Below are positions 24,001 to 36,700 of a stretch of 64,000 nucleotides of DNA, piece after piece. A program made the position numbers and the translations under genes. How positions within the stretch are numbered: the stretch's first letter is position 1; the number at the start of each line of letters is the position of its first letter. Source of the stretch: Drosophila persimilis (lineage: Eukaryota > Arthropoda > Insecta > Diptera > Drosophilidae); NCBI RefSeq assembly GCF_003286085.1, contig NW_020825298.1:2294001-2358000 (forward strand), read 5' to 3'. Below the pieces are notes generated by a model that saw nothing but the letters and a program-made list of their open reading frames with translations, had not been told where the DNA came from and searched no databases.

Positions 24001-27000
24001 CTGTGGCTTGTTGTTTTCGCTGCTGCTGTCTTCCTGCTGTTGGCACGGCGGCGCACAGTGGTGGCACCCAGTGGCAGCAGTGTGGCTGCTTGTTGCATGG
24101 CTGGGCATTGACAGCTACACGGATTTTCCCAGCACCGTTTGGCGGGGGTGGAGAGGGGGCGGGGGAAGGGGGGGCCAAAACACATTGCGTAGGTGATGAC
24201 TGGGAGTCGGGGCAATCACGTTAAAAATGCGCATTGGGAAATGTAACGACAGCTGTCTCCTCTCCCTGCCCCCAGCCCCCAGCCCCCTGCCCCCCTCCAC
24301 CGACTCCTGCCTGGCCAATGTTTTCCTGCATGTAAGCGAATTTTCCTTTTTTTTCTCTGTTTTGTTGGATTAATTTTTTGTAGCCTCCCCCCGCTCTCTG
24401 TGTCGTGTTTTCCTTCCCCGCTGCTCAACTGTCAAAAGTTTTGTGTGCCCAAAAAAAATATATATAAAAAAATAGAAGAAAAGTTTCGCATAGTTTTACA
24501 TATTTTTTGTGTTCTTTGCGTAGAATCACTGGAGCGGAAAAATATATAAATTATGCATGCAACAGAAAGTTAAGACCCGGTACAAAAAAAACCCCCGCAT
24601 ATGTATGCGTATGAGGCAGAAAAAGAGGAAAATGTGCAGCAACTTGTAGACAAGGGCCTTAGCCGTGTCGCCAAGGGGAAGGGAGTGGGGGGGGGGGGGG
24701 GTACTTACCCTTGGCCGCGTTTCGTAGTCCAGGGGACTCGCCACATAGATGACACCGGTCGTGTTCTGCACGGCAAAGGCATTGCCTATGTTACCGCCTG
24801 TGATCTGGTATCGAATATTCGTCGCTGCAAAAGGTACGAGAAGAGAATTAATTTCATTTTTCCACTCGCTTGGCTAATTAAATTGCCGAGGCACAAATGC
24901 ATTCAATTTAATTTAATTAAGAGCTCAAAGGGCGAATGCAAGAGGGTTAAGGTAATGCCCGACGGGGGAGTGGAAAATATGGCACTTAAATCTATCAAAA
25001 GGTGGGCTGAAAAGGCTTTAAGGCAGGCTCGAAAGATGGGGGAACTTTTATTCTATTCGTAAGTATTATTATCTAATGTTGTGTACCTTTCGGGAGGAGA
25101 TCTCTGCACCCAGAACACTGTCTAAGAGCACTCCCTTGGCTATCATCAGTCACCAATTAGAGCACTTTCAGCCCCAAGTATGCGCCACACATTCGCCCGA
25201 AAAGCCTCCTCCCAGAAGATCAAAAAAGACGCCCAAAAGACGACAGTAGGCGGCAGAAAATAATTAAGTTCATTAAAAAACATTTTCCAACCAAAAGGAA
25301 ACCAGAGACATGCCCCCTAATGCTGCCATGTGGCACGAAGAGGCAGAAAAACAACAACAACTCGTCTAATTTACTTATTCAATGTTTAAACAGCCTGCAA
25401 AAGTGTTGTCAACACTGGGGAGAATATGGAAATGCTCTCACATGTGACACATCCCAGACCCCAGACCCCAGACCGAGACCCAGACCCAGTCGCAGGGAGG
25501 AAATGGTGTTGCCACATTGTCTGTGCATTTATGCGGAAATGTGAGAGAGCAAACATTAGCGTAAATTAGCGACGCGTAAATCGCTTAACCTGCTTCACTA
25601 GACAACGGAGAGGAGTGTTCGCCAGATTAATGAAAATCAACTTTATTCCAACACAAACTCTTTAAACTTTTGAACGCTTTCTACGACAGATAGCTGGAGT
25701 TCTTCAGCAAGCCCCCTCCCAGCATTTGATCGTGTGTGAACTTGATGAACGTGTCGTATTGTGCCGTCAGCTGTTCGGTCAGCTGGCACTCGTAGTGCTC
25801 GCTCAGCTCCTCGTCCTTTTGATTGATCATGCGGCAGCACATGGCCTGCAACTGGTTGAACGTGAAAAGCTTCTGGTCGCCCTTGGCTGGACTCTGCTGA
25901 GGGGGAGGCCAATTGTATCTTAAAGATGTGCCCACTCAACAAAGTCTTACACTGGTCTCTGCCTGGGCTTCGATGCCAGACTTGCACTGCCGCTTGGCGG
26001 GATGGATGTCTGGCGCCTCGACATCCATGGCCTGCTTGCGCTTGGGTACTCCACGGCCAGTTTTGAGCCTTGGCGCTTTCTTGGGGGTATATTCGTCTGG
26101 GGATTCATCCTCAAGGCGACGAGAACGTTTCAGGGTTAAACAGGACATTTTTTTGAATTTATATAGTTATTTTTATTCCGATAATTTTGCTGTATCGCCT
26201 CCGAGTTTCACAGAAATACTGAATTTAATACGATAGCTAAAACGTATATTTCGTCAGCTCTTTTAAGGCCTACTCTGATACCGAAATGCCTGACTACATC
26301 TCCAGTTAGTACGAGTATCTTAAAGATACGCCATAAAACATTCTCCAGTTTAAACAATGTGCCTGCCACATGGTGCGCCTTGGCTGCCTCGAGTCTCCAG
26401 TCTATTTCCGGCTGGCACTGGCTGGCCGTAAAAGCAACAACACGGACATTAAGTGTTGCTCCGGCAAAGTCGTGTTAAGTGGTCCCCAGTCTTAGACAAT
26501 GACGTTTATAATTTACGATGTCATGACGCCATTTTTAAATCACTGATAATGATAATAAATTAATATACAGACACCAGGGTCTCGCTCTGGGTCTCGCTCT
26601 GGGTCTCGGTGTGGGTACGGGCACCCCAGAGACACACGAGGCACACGAGGCACACATGGGAGCAGCCGCCAAGGCAGTAAACATCCAGCCCCCGCCCCCC
26701 ATCGAAACGCCACCCCCTGGCGTTGTGTACTTATTTAGCATGAAAAGTCATTTTAAAAAGTAGAAAAAACATTTGCTTCTGCGTCTTGTTTTGATCTTTT
26801 TTGGGTTTCCAGCCCCCAAAGTGTTTTTATGGCCAACACTGAAAGGTTCTGGGGTTTTATTCTGTCCTCCAGATAAGCCGCGTGGTGATTTGAGAAGTTT
26901 TTTCCCAGAATATCATCTTAAAGGAGCACCAAAGGACTAGCAGGGGCACTAGCTTTCGAGTTTGAGATGATTTTAGTCTTTGTAGAGGTGGAATATGGGG

Positions 27001-30000
27001 ACTATATGTGGGTGGGGGAGATTCTAACTCTCCAGGTTGCCAATCGATTCATTTATATAGATCTGGAATGATTGAAACTCCCACGAAACCCCCTCCATTC
27101 CGTTGTAATCGAAAAATGGGGCAACATTTGGCCACCGAATAGGAACTGCCGGCGGAACACTTCAATAAATAATCTTTTTGGTCATAAATTTGGAATGTGG
27201 TGCCCAACAAAGTTTTACAGCTCCATTTGTAGGAGAGTATTTCGAAAGTAGACACAAACATGCCAACAAGAAATCGCATAAAAGATTTGTCAGGACCCAT
27301 TCATACGAGTATACTACGGGTATTCCTCACGAGGTACGAGGCACGAGGCATGAGGTGTGGGGCATGGAAAGCCCTCTTCTATGTATCCGCTTCTCCTCCT
27401 GCGGCGAGTAGTTCAACAATTTTCGTGTGCACATTTATTTTTCCGTTTGCTGGCGCTCCGCCGTATTCCCTCTCTTTGGCAGATTATTGTTTCCATGGTC
27501 GTTTCTGTGCCACGTTTCTGTGCCACGTTGCTGTGTGCCCCGATTCGGGTTAATGCCTTTTCGCAGTCGTCGCGACGGCGACGGCGACGTCCCGTCTTCC
27601 ACCATTGTCTCTAGTTGGGTTCCCTGGAGCTGTTGCTGTTGTGCTGCGGACTCGAAAGACAAAGTTCTAGCCCCAAAAAGCCACAGCGTGGTCTCCCTTT
27701 GGAGGGTTACAAAGTTGTTAAATGCTTTCAATGAGATTTTGAATGTTTTTCATGCTGCAAATTGTATTTTCCGCAGATACGAAGAGGGACCTTCAGTGCT
27801 CCCTCTGTAGTTCTATGGATTCCCATTCCCCTCCCCATCGTATTAGCAATAATAATTTCCGCTTGGGAATCAATGGACGAATATACAAATACGCATATTA
27901 GATGCTCACTTGGTTTCCATTTGTGTTTGTCTTTGTATTTTATGGATTTATGCATGGGCTTGTATTGTAGCTTGTATCTTGTATCTATCTATCTTTTTCC
28001 ATCTTCAATGAGCCTTTATTTGTTAATATTTCGTAAATATTTGCGGTACATGGCCCGGGCCTAATAATAATCCCGAACAGTATTAAAATAAATAAATTTT
28101 TATGGCGGAACCATACCAGAGATGCTTTAATATTTATGCATAGAAATGCGTACATTCAAGGGGGTGTGGGGGGTGGGGGGCGTCCCCATGAGGGAAATCG
28201 CCAAATTGGTTTTTTCTAAATGTTTATGGCATCTTTTCGCATAATTTTTCGCTGCTTTTTTTTGCGTCCTTGCCGGCAGGAAGGAAGGAAGTTCGAGGCC
28301 ATATACTGCCTTGAAAATTACTTCGGAATGTCGCTGTGAAATGATTTGGCAGAAATCATGTAAGAATTTGTCCCCAGATGACTTTATTATTGCCCTTCTC
28401 TGAAGTAATGACAATTCAATTCGATTCGATTCGATCCAAGGTGAAACGTTTCCCGATTTTTCGACTATCACTCCACGATGATCCTGTGTTTCGATTAGAA
28501 TTTCATTTGAAAAAATACTTTTTGTATGGCCTTTCTCTCACTCTCCCACATCCATACAATTGCTGGAGGTTTTTGTCAGTCAATTTGGAAAGTAATTTCA
28601 CTGCCTTTGAGGCATGGAATTCCCCTTGTTTTGGGCCTTCATGGAATGCCGAATCATCACTTCAGGCTGGCTTAACATGAATGTCCACTACTATTAAATG
28701 AGCTTAATATTTACTAATGTGCTTTGTCTATCGCTTCTGTCCGCCAGAAAGATATTAAGTTTTTTGAATTCAAAAATCCTTTAATTCCTCAATCTCTGAG
28801 GGACTAGAATGTGCACTGAAATATCCTTATAAATCAGAAAATGCTTTGCCCCGCATTTGCTTTTTGAAAGTCTTTGAATTTGTTTCCTAAAAAATCATAG
28901 AAAAATGTCTTGATATATTTTCAGGTATATAGCCATAGGGCCAGCGACCCCATTTTTCGACGCTAATTCGAATAAATGCATGTTATTGAAACTTAATTTT
29001 AATATAATATTTAATTAGTATATACATTCATTAAAAAAAAAAAAAAAAAACAAAAATCTTTTTTATTTTAATGCAATCTTATTGTATGGACTCAAATATT
29101 TCTAACTGAGTTTGTTCCTAGACTGTTGTATAAATTGCTTTAAAAATATCAATTCACAATAAAAATGTATTTTTTCTTGTATGAGATAATTTATTCTAAA
29201 ATATATATTTTTTATCATTAAGAAAAAGCAAGAAATAGCTTGCAGATACTTCCTTCTAGAGGCTGCTCAATATATTAATCTGCATTTTATCAATGTGCTT
29301 AAATATATGGGATTTTTTGGAGAGGTACTTCCACCTCTCAGGTAGACCATTGTGATATCTTACGTGGCCGGCTAAAGGCTCATGGGATTTTGGACTGGAC
29401 AGGAAGAAAAAACACTTGTCTAGCCCTCCGTTGGTTTCCAGAGTCGTCTTTAGAGTAAGAAAATGAATTATTCCAAGCAAAACTATCATTTTCAATTGAA
29501 TTCAAGTTTACATTTCAATTTTATTTCAGGTAAATTCAATGGCATTTCATTGGCCTCAAAAGAGTTGCCCTTTCTCTGGTGAGTCCGATTTTCATTAGAT
29601 TTCCCAAAGAATTATATTCTTCTTCCTTAAATACAGAAAAATACGCTTTGAAATAAATAGAAGCTGGATTACTTATTTATAGCTCAAGTACTTAAATATT
29701 TTGTAATAAGTGAACCTTTTCAATGAATAATTCCTTTTTAGATTTAAGCCTATTTAATGTATCTTTTCTTGAAAGTTTCCTTAAGCGTAATCCTGCGTAG
29801 CTCTGGATCTTAAATATTAAGTCTTACATTGGAAATTACATTCTACTTTGCTTCACAGCTGCAATCCTTTACGTTTCATAGACTCCTGCCCCTCCCCCTG
29901 GGTTTCCCCTAGCAACAGGGCGTCTAAGTATTCCCAGAGCAGCTGTGTCTACGGCTTAATATCTTTGGAATGCAAATCCTGGGCCCCCTCGTGACCGGTA

Positions 30001-33000
30001 CAGCCCCGACAATTACAATTAAAGAGACACTTAATTAAATCAATTGCCAATTTATGCAATATATTCTTCTGGGCATCGCTCGATTGCGCCGGCATTTTCT
30101 CAAGCAGAAATCCAATTTGAGACGAACATTAAATGGGAGCCGAGACACACACACAGAGACAGAGACACAGACACAGATACAGATACAGATACAGATACAG
30201 ATACAGATACAGATACAGATACAGATACAGATGAAGAGTTTATTATTTTTCTTGATGAAGGATAATTCTCATGAATGGTTGGGGGGTTGGGGGGGTTTGG
30301 AATATTAATTACTAGCCTCTGCCGTTCGAATATTGATTACTCTTCCTCGAGATGTTTCGACTTTGATTACTCACACTCATTGTGATCCTTGGCGTTGACA
30401 GTGAGGACTGTGCTCTGCAAATCGGCATTCTCATCGATCTCAGTCTCGTACAGAAATCTATCGAAATATGGCGGTGAATCGTTTTTGTCGGCAATACCAA
30501 TGCGTACAAATTTTGTAACTGCAAATAAAAAGAAGCACAAGCCATGACTTAGATACATAGATACTTTATATATATATATGTATGTGTATGTATAGGGATG
30601 TGTGTGTGTGAAGTGTATGAAATGCCAATAAGCAGCATTAATTATAGAAAATTTATTGATTGACAAATTGTGCGCGTGCCTCCTTTGCGGTCGAGAAAGT
30701 CGTAAAGTGGCTCGGTTTATGCGTGGAACGTGGCAGGCATAAAACGGACGGTGGGGTGGGGGTCGGGTGGGGGGGACTCCTCTCTAATTTGTCGGCCTAC
30801 AAGTAAATTGTTAACATGCTGGCCCTGTCCAGATGTCCAAATAACCCTCGACTGGACTGTTTTTTGGGGGGGAGGGGGAGGGGGAGGCGCTTTCCAACGG
30901 AAAACTCTGAAACACTTGTGCAAAGTGAAAAGTTGGGCGCCCCGTTTTCGGGCCAAAGGAAAACAACTTTTCACAAAGTGCACAGCGAAGTGAAGTGGTT
31001 TTCCACCCCCCTCCCCCCCTCTCCCGTTATTTTATTTGCTTATTTCCAGCTAATGTCTTGCCTAACAAAACTTTTTGAATAGTTTTGTAGTTGTAGTTTT
31101 TGTGTGGAACGAACGAACGTGCGTTAATGAGTTTTATCCGAGCATCCGATGGTGGGGAATGGTGGGACTCAAGGTAGGGCCCCAGCACTGCACTGCACTC
31201 CACATGGCAAATGGCATTTGGTATTTGATTTTTGGTGAAAACTCCGGGGGAAACTTTCCAAAGACCGTCTTATGTTTTGGGATAAAGTTTTTATCAAAAT
31301 ATGAAATCCCCTTCAAAGGACACAGCCTTCCATTAGTGAGCTCTGGAATATGCCTTAAATAATTAAATCAGACTCCATTTGGCTGGCTGCAAGTGTCCTT
31401 TTGTCCACTCGGAAAACGCCACCCCGTGTGTCCCCCTGTGTCCCCGGGGGCCTGTCGGGGGCCCTGTATCGTTTTCCCACACGGACGGAAGCAATAATCT
31501 GTTTTTCCTGTTACAATTTTCAACAAAAACACAAAAGCACAAACCACACAAAGAGCCTCAGAACCGAACTTGTGTGTAAATATCACAGAAAAAGTATATT
31601 TTCTAGCAGCCGGGCAGCCCCAGACGCTGGGGGCCAAGGGGGTTTGGGGGCGAAAAATTAATATGGCTCTCGGTGCGTATGCGTGATATTGAAAAGACGA
31701 CAGTTTCTGTGGGAAAATATTTGTGTTGCATAAATGCAATTCCCTTCTTTTCGGTGCTTTAATCCGGCTCAAAGGAGACCCTTTTAAATGGTGAAAAATG
31801 CTGCCTGAGCCCCGAGATCCTTGCGATTTATTTATCGTGCATTCAATGGGAAATGTTTGCATTGCAGATGACATAAATTTGGAAAATTAGTTTGCAGTCA
31901 GCTGAGTGGAAGTGTTGTGCAAACCTTCGACATTCGATTGCCAAAAATGTTGCTTAAATTTCATCAAGAAAAACGATTAAACTTTAATCGATGGCTGGGC
32001 CGTTCTGTTTGTTTGAAACCCCTCAAGATCTGCTCATCTTAGAGCCGAAACTTGAAGCATCTTTTCGGCCAAAAACTAAATGAAAAATGAATTCGTAAAC
32101 CTCTTCATTCACCTCATAAGAGCGTCTGTTTACAGAGCAAGACAAATGGAATCTAATTTAGAACTTGGCTCTTTGCCTCTTATTTAGTTTGGGGCCAAGT
32201 TAAGCACGTAATATGCTCCTCCTTTTCCCCCTTTTCACCCATTTCACCTGTGCGCCCCGAAAATGAAAGAGAAATGAGCAAAACTAAGTACACACACTTG
32301 TACGCACACAAACACACACAAAAACACAAACAAACACAAACAGAGGCCACTCTTTTTTCGTTTTTTTTGGGTGCCAGGACGAGTACCAGCTCAAGCAAAA
32401 AGCTCGTATAAATAAGACCCGGAAGAGGGGCCAAAGGTAAAGGAAAATGTGGGAAGAACGGCTTGAGCGGAAAGCGTTTAGAAGCCCCAACACATGGCAG
32501 AGCCTCAAAGTAGGTGCACAAGTGTGCGTGTAGCTACAATAAACTGAATAAATACTGAATAAATACCACACAAAATACTCATCATGAAGCACTGAAGGGG
32601 GCAGAAATATTTTTCAACATTCTTGAGTTCTGTTTTTGGCACTCTCATAATTTCGGGAAGGAAAAAGAGAAATGTGGACTATTTGGGGGTGCTGCCTCCC
32701 TATAGAGAGAGTTGTGGAGGGGAAGAAGTTCCTTTTGGCAAGTGCCAGCCTTCGAATGCATCGTAATTTCTATGCAGAATGCAATTAAAACTGTAGAATC
32801 TCGTTAAAATTGTGTATAAATATATTCCTCCCCCCCATACCTACGAGTACACCCCCCCCCCCCCCCCCCTTTGCTTTGCCTTCTGCCTGGGCAAAGTGGC
32901 CGACTTTTTGTTGGTGTTAAATTGAGCAGCAAAGTGAACTGCGCCCAGTCATCAGCCTGCCATCAGGCCACCAGCTTCCCCTAACTGCCCCCACCCCTCC

Positions 33001-33706
33001 GTGCTTCACGCTGTCTTGGCGAGGCAGTCAAAAGGGCTCACTTTAAACTATTAACGTGCAGGTGAAAGGTGGGGCCAGAGGACAGGAGTCGGGAGTCGGG
33101 AGTCAGCGCCAGAGCCCCAGCAGCCGTCAGCTATTTATGGCCGCATAACTGGCACACTAACAAGCCAACAGGCCCGCCCTCCCCCCACGAAACCAGACCC
33201 GCCCCCCCGCTGCGAGTGTGCCATATGTCAGTCTATGAGTGACTGGCAGCTGGCTCTCTCTCGCCCTCGCCCTCTCTCTGGTTTGTTTTTTTTCTGTACA
33301 GCCAGTAAACATCAGCACAGCCCCACATTTCTCTATTTTATATGCAGCTTTAGAATTCGTTTTGGTGCTCTACAAGAGGGTGATGTGGCTAGGAGACCAA
33401 AGAGGGGAAGGAAGCGTTTTAGATCCTAAATTTCGACTCCAACGATTGGTGACGATCGTATAAGCTTTACCACCGGAACAACAAGGAACACAACGCTCCT
33501 CTCTTTATCTCCGCATCTGTCTCTCTATCCTAAAGGGTATTTAAAGCTTCGGTTTATGCTTCTAGCCTTTCTTTGGTGTAGTTTTTTTGTCTGTCTTTTC
33601 TTTTTCGTGCAAAGCTAAATAAATAAAAAACGAAATGGGTGAAATGGTAAAGGGAAAAATGTGTGCAAAGTGGCGTCAAATGTCAGAGCTGCTCAAATCA
33701 TCCATG

Positions 33707-33749
<43 letters not shown>

Positions 33750-36700
33750 GAGAGGGAGAGAAGGAAGAGCGAAATATAGACAGAACAGAGACGGGACGGG
33801 ACGATAGTCAAAGTGGAAGTTTCGTGGAGCTCCAAAGGCAAAGAGCCAGCCGGAAGTAACATTTTCCAAAAGGCAACAAAGCGCATCACATTAAAACTGG
33901 CAGCGTAAAGGGGGGTGCAGAAGGGGTATGCTATTCCCTTTGATAAGATGGGATAGTGGATAGTGGACAGGGGACAGGGGAAGCCGGCTGGCGGGGATCG
34001 AAGGGGTTTGTCTCTGCTGTCTGTCGCCTTAGTTTATCCCAGTTCTCAACGCCTTTGTCGGTCTCTAGTCATAATATTTTATATTCCTCTTCCAAGTGTG
34101 CATTAAATTTGCAATATTTTTTCGGGCTCTGTTTTTTCTGTTTTAAATTGTTTCCGATTTCAATGAATGTAGAATTTTATTTATGTTTTTGCACAACATT
34201 CTTTTAGCAAGTGGAGGCTTTTCCAAATTTTTTGCTTTGTGTTATTTCAAGAGCATAATTCAAACTCAATTGGCAGTCCTTTCAAATGCATATTTAATGT
34301 ATTGCAGGACTTTTTATGGCACTACCATTGTAATAAAATACAATGAATAATTTTTTATAAAAAATGTACATTGATTCCTATGATTCTATGAAGAGTTGAA
34401 GAGTGATTTGTGTTATACGATCTCCAGTGACTTTTTTGGTAATTAGCTCCTGCATTAATGCATAATGTTTTTGCTGGGAGCTCCTGGGAGCCGATGCAAG
34501 TGTAATCCGAGCCCCAACACATGACCTAATTAGCTGCCAAATTTCAAATACGAGTAGTATTTTCCCGTAATCTACCTCGGGCATTCCTTAGGTCCTTGCA
34601 CAAAAATCGAGCTACGAAAATCGAGCCTTGAAAGTTTTACGGCGCAACTTTGATGGCAAATAAATAAATTACAACTTTTAATTTACTAATTAGTTTTCAG
34701 GGTTCGGGGCGAGTTTTGGGACACAAAAACAAACAAACAAACAAACAGATAAATAAATGAAACCAAATAAATGAATTGCAAATAAATAACCGGATGTGAT
34801 TGTGGCTGCTGTGCTGTGTTGTCCTTGTCCTTTGGCAATAATTTAATCCTGAAGGCGTTGAGCGGGGGCTTAACAGGGCCACGCCCACACACCCACACAA
34901 AGAAAACACATTGCGTAATAAATTTTCAGCAAGTTTATGATAATCTCATGTTGTGTTTACTCATGTATTTTGGATTAAGTTTTCGCTTTTAGTTTTCTGT
35001 GTAACATGCAAAAAAAAAACCAGAAAGAGAAAAGAAAACTTTGCTTTCCGGCATGGGACAAATATTGACAGGGTAATGATCGAGTGGGCGAGTGGAGCTG
35101 GCGACTGGGAAGCGTGTGAAAGTTATTATTAGTTTAATGGGCCACGCGATGGGCTCACAGGGCGTATGCGTGACATGTCATGTGGCAAAAGTTGAAACTG
35201 TCAGATAGTTTTACATCCACACACACACACACACACACACTCATGCACTGATGTATTCATAAGCCAAAGGGTTCTTTCGCTGCTGAATTTGTCACTCACA
35301 TAATGGCAACACATTTGACTTTGCCCTTAAATGATTTAGGTAAATGCGGAAGGGCCCGGGCATAGCCTCTCATGAGTGCCTCTCTCTGTGTGTGTGCATG
35401 TGACTGTTATAATTAGTTTTACCGTTAATTTATTGCTGTGGTGGCAGTCCTTTGATCCCAAGCAACAACTGCTGTTGACACTTGACATTCGTTGTGCAAA
35501 AAAGATGAACAAAATGTGAGAATGACAAGGAAATGACACGACAAAGAGGTACCTGGTAATGAATCAAAAACATTGCTGCTGAAAAAAGAGACTTAAACCC
35601 ACAGAACTCTCGTATGGGGATCAAAAAAGACACAAATGGGATTCATTAGTCATTCAGTTTGTGGCAGTGAAGGTTTTGTTTGCGATTGTCACAGGAAGTA
35701 GAGCTAGCGAGGCTTCAGCGAGACTTTAGCGGGACTTTAGCGGGACCTCAGCGAGACTTTAGCGAGCTTTCAGTGAGACCTTAGCGAGACTTCAGTGAGA
35801 CTTCGGTGACACCTTGGCGCGACTTTAGCGAGACTTTAGAGAGGCCTTCGCGAGACTTTAGCGAGACTATAGCGAGTCTTTATCGAGACTCTGGCGAGAC
35901 TTTAGCGATACTTTATCGAGACATTTGCAAGACCTTAGCGCGACTTCAGCGAGACTTTAGAGAGGCCTTCGCGAGACTGCAGCGATACCTTAGCGAGACT
36001 GCAGTGAGACTTTAGCGAGCTCTCAGTGAGACTTTTGCGAGACTTCAGCGAGACTTTAGAGAGGCTTTCGCGAGACTTCAGCGAGACTATAGCGAGACTT
36101 TAGCGAGGCTTTAGCGAAACCGATGCGAGACCTTAGCGAAACTTCAGCGTGGACTTTGCGAGACTTTAGCTAGACTTTTGCGAGACTTTTTCGACACTTA
36201 CGAGAATTTACGAGAATTTTTACGAGCCTACAGCGAGACTTCTGCATTCCTTCTGCGAGAATTTAGCGAGACTTTTGCGGGTCTCTTGCGAGACTATTGC
36301 GAGACTTTTTCGAGAATTTCTTTCTCTCTTTTGCGAAAATTTGCAGGTGTTTTGCGACACAAAAATGTATCACTAATAATTTGCTTACTTGCGAGTTCGC
36401 TTTCGAGAATATTGCGGGACTCTCGTTGGTCCGATGGGTTTTAAAGGCGGGAGTTTAGTGGATTTATCTTGGAAAGAGCAGTCTCTGGAATATTGTCCTA
36501 TTGGACAGAGCAGAGGCTCTTCTTATTGCCAGAATTTGACTAGTTTCGATACATCCGTAGGAGCCATGAGTTTTTATACATAGGTAAGTAATACAATCTA
36601 TGGGTTCAACCTTTAATATTGCGAATAAATAAGCAAACAAATGCCTGGACTCCGATTACTATTCTAGGAAATCCACTTATAATTCCTGCCGCACTTGAGG

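Larger units (their letters stand above)
24825..30374 (-). other. CadN2 intron, 5.5 kb, hosting nested genes
   Basis: Hosts the akirin-like gene (25640-26148) and a candidate small secreted-protein gene (29190-29489), both on the host strand. Also holds a GGGTCTCGCTCT tandem (26576-26612), an A18 run at 29033-29050 and a CAGATA array at 30172-30232. The section 28680-29860 is notably AT-rich. Confidence 0.85.

Noticed and set aside
28127-28471. 114-codon minus-strand frame in the intron with the nested genes
   Set aside because: Codons follow local AT composition and the sequence has no recognisable motif; no transcript signals beside it.
35806-36444. Two frames reading as 11-residue repeats in the minisatellite
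   Set aside because: Any 11-bp tandem reads as an 11-residue repeat; stops interrupt it and no start or expression signal is present.
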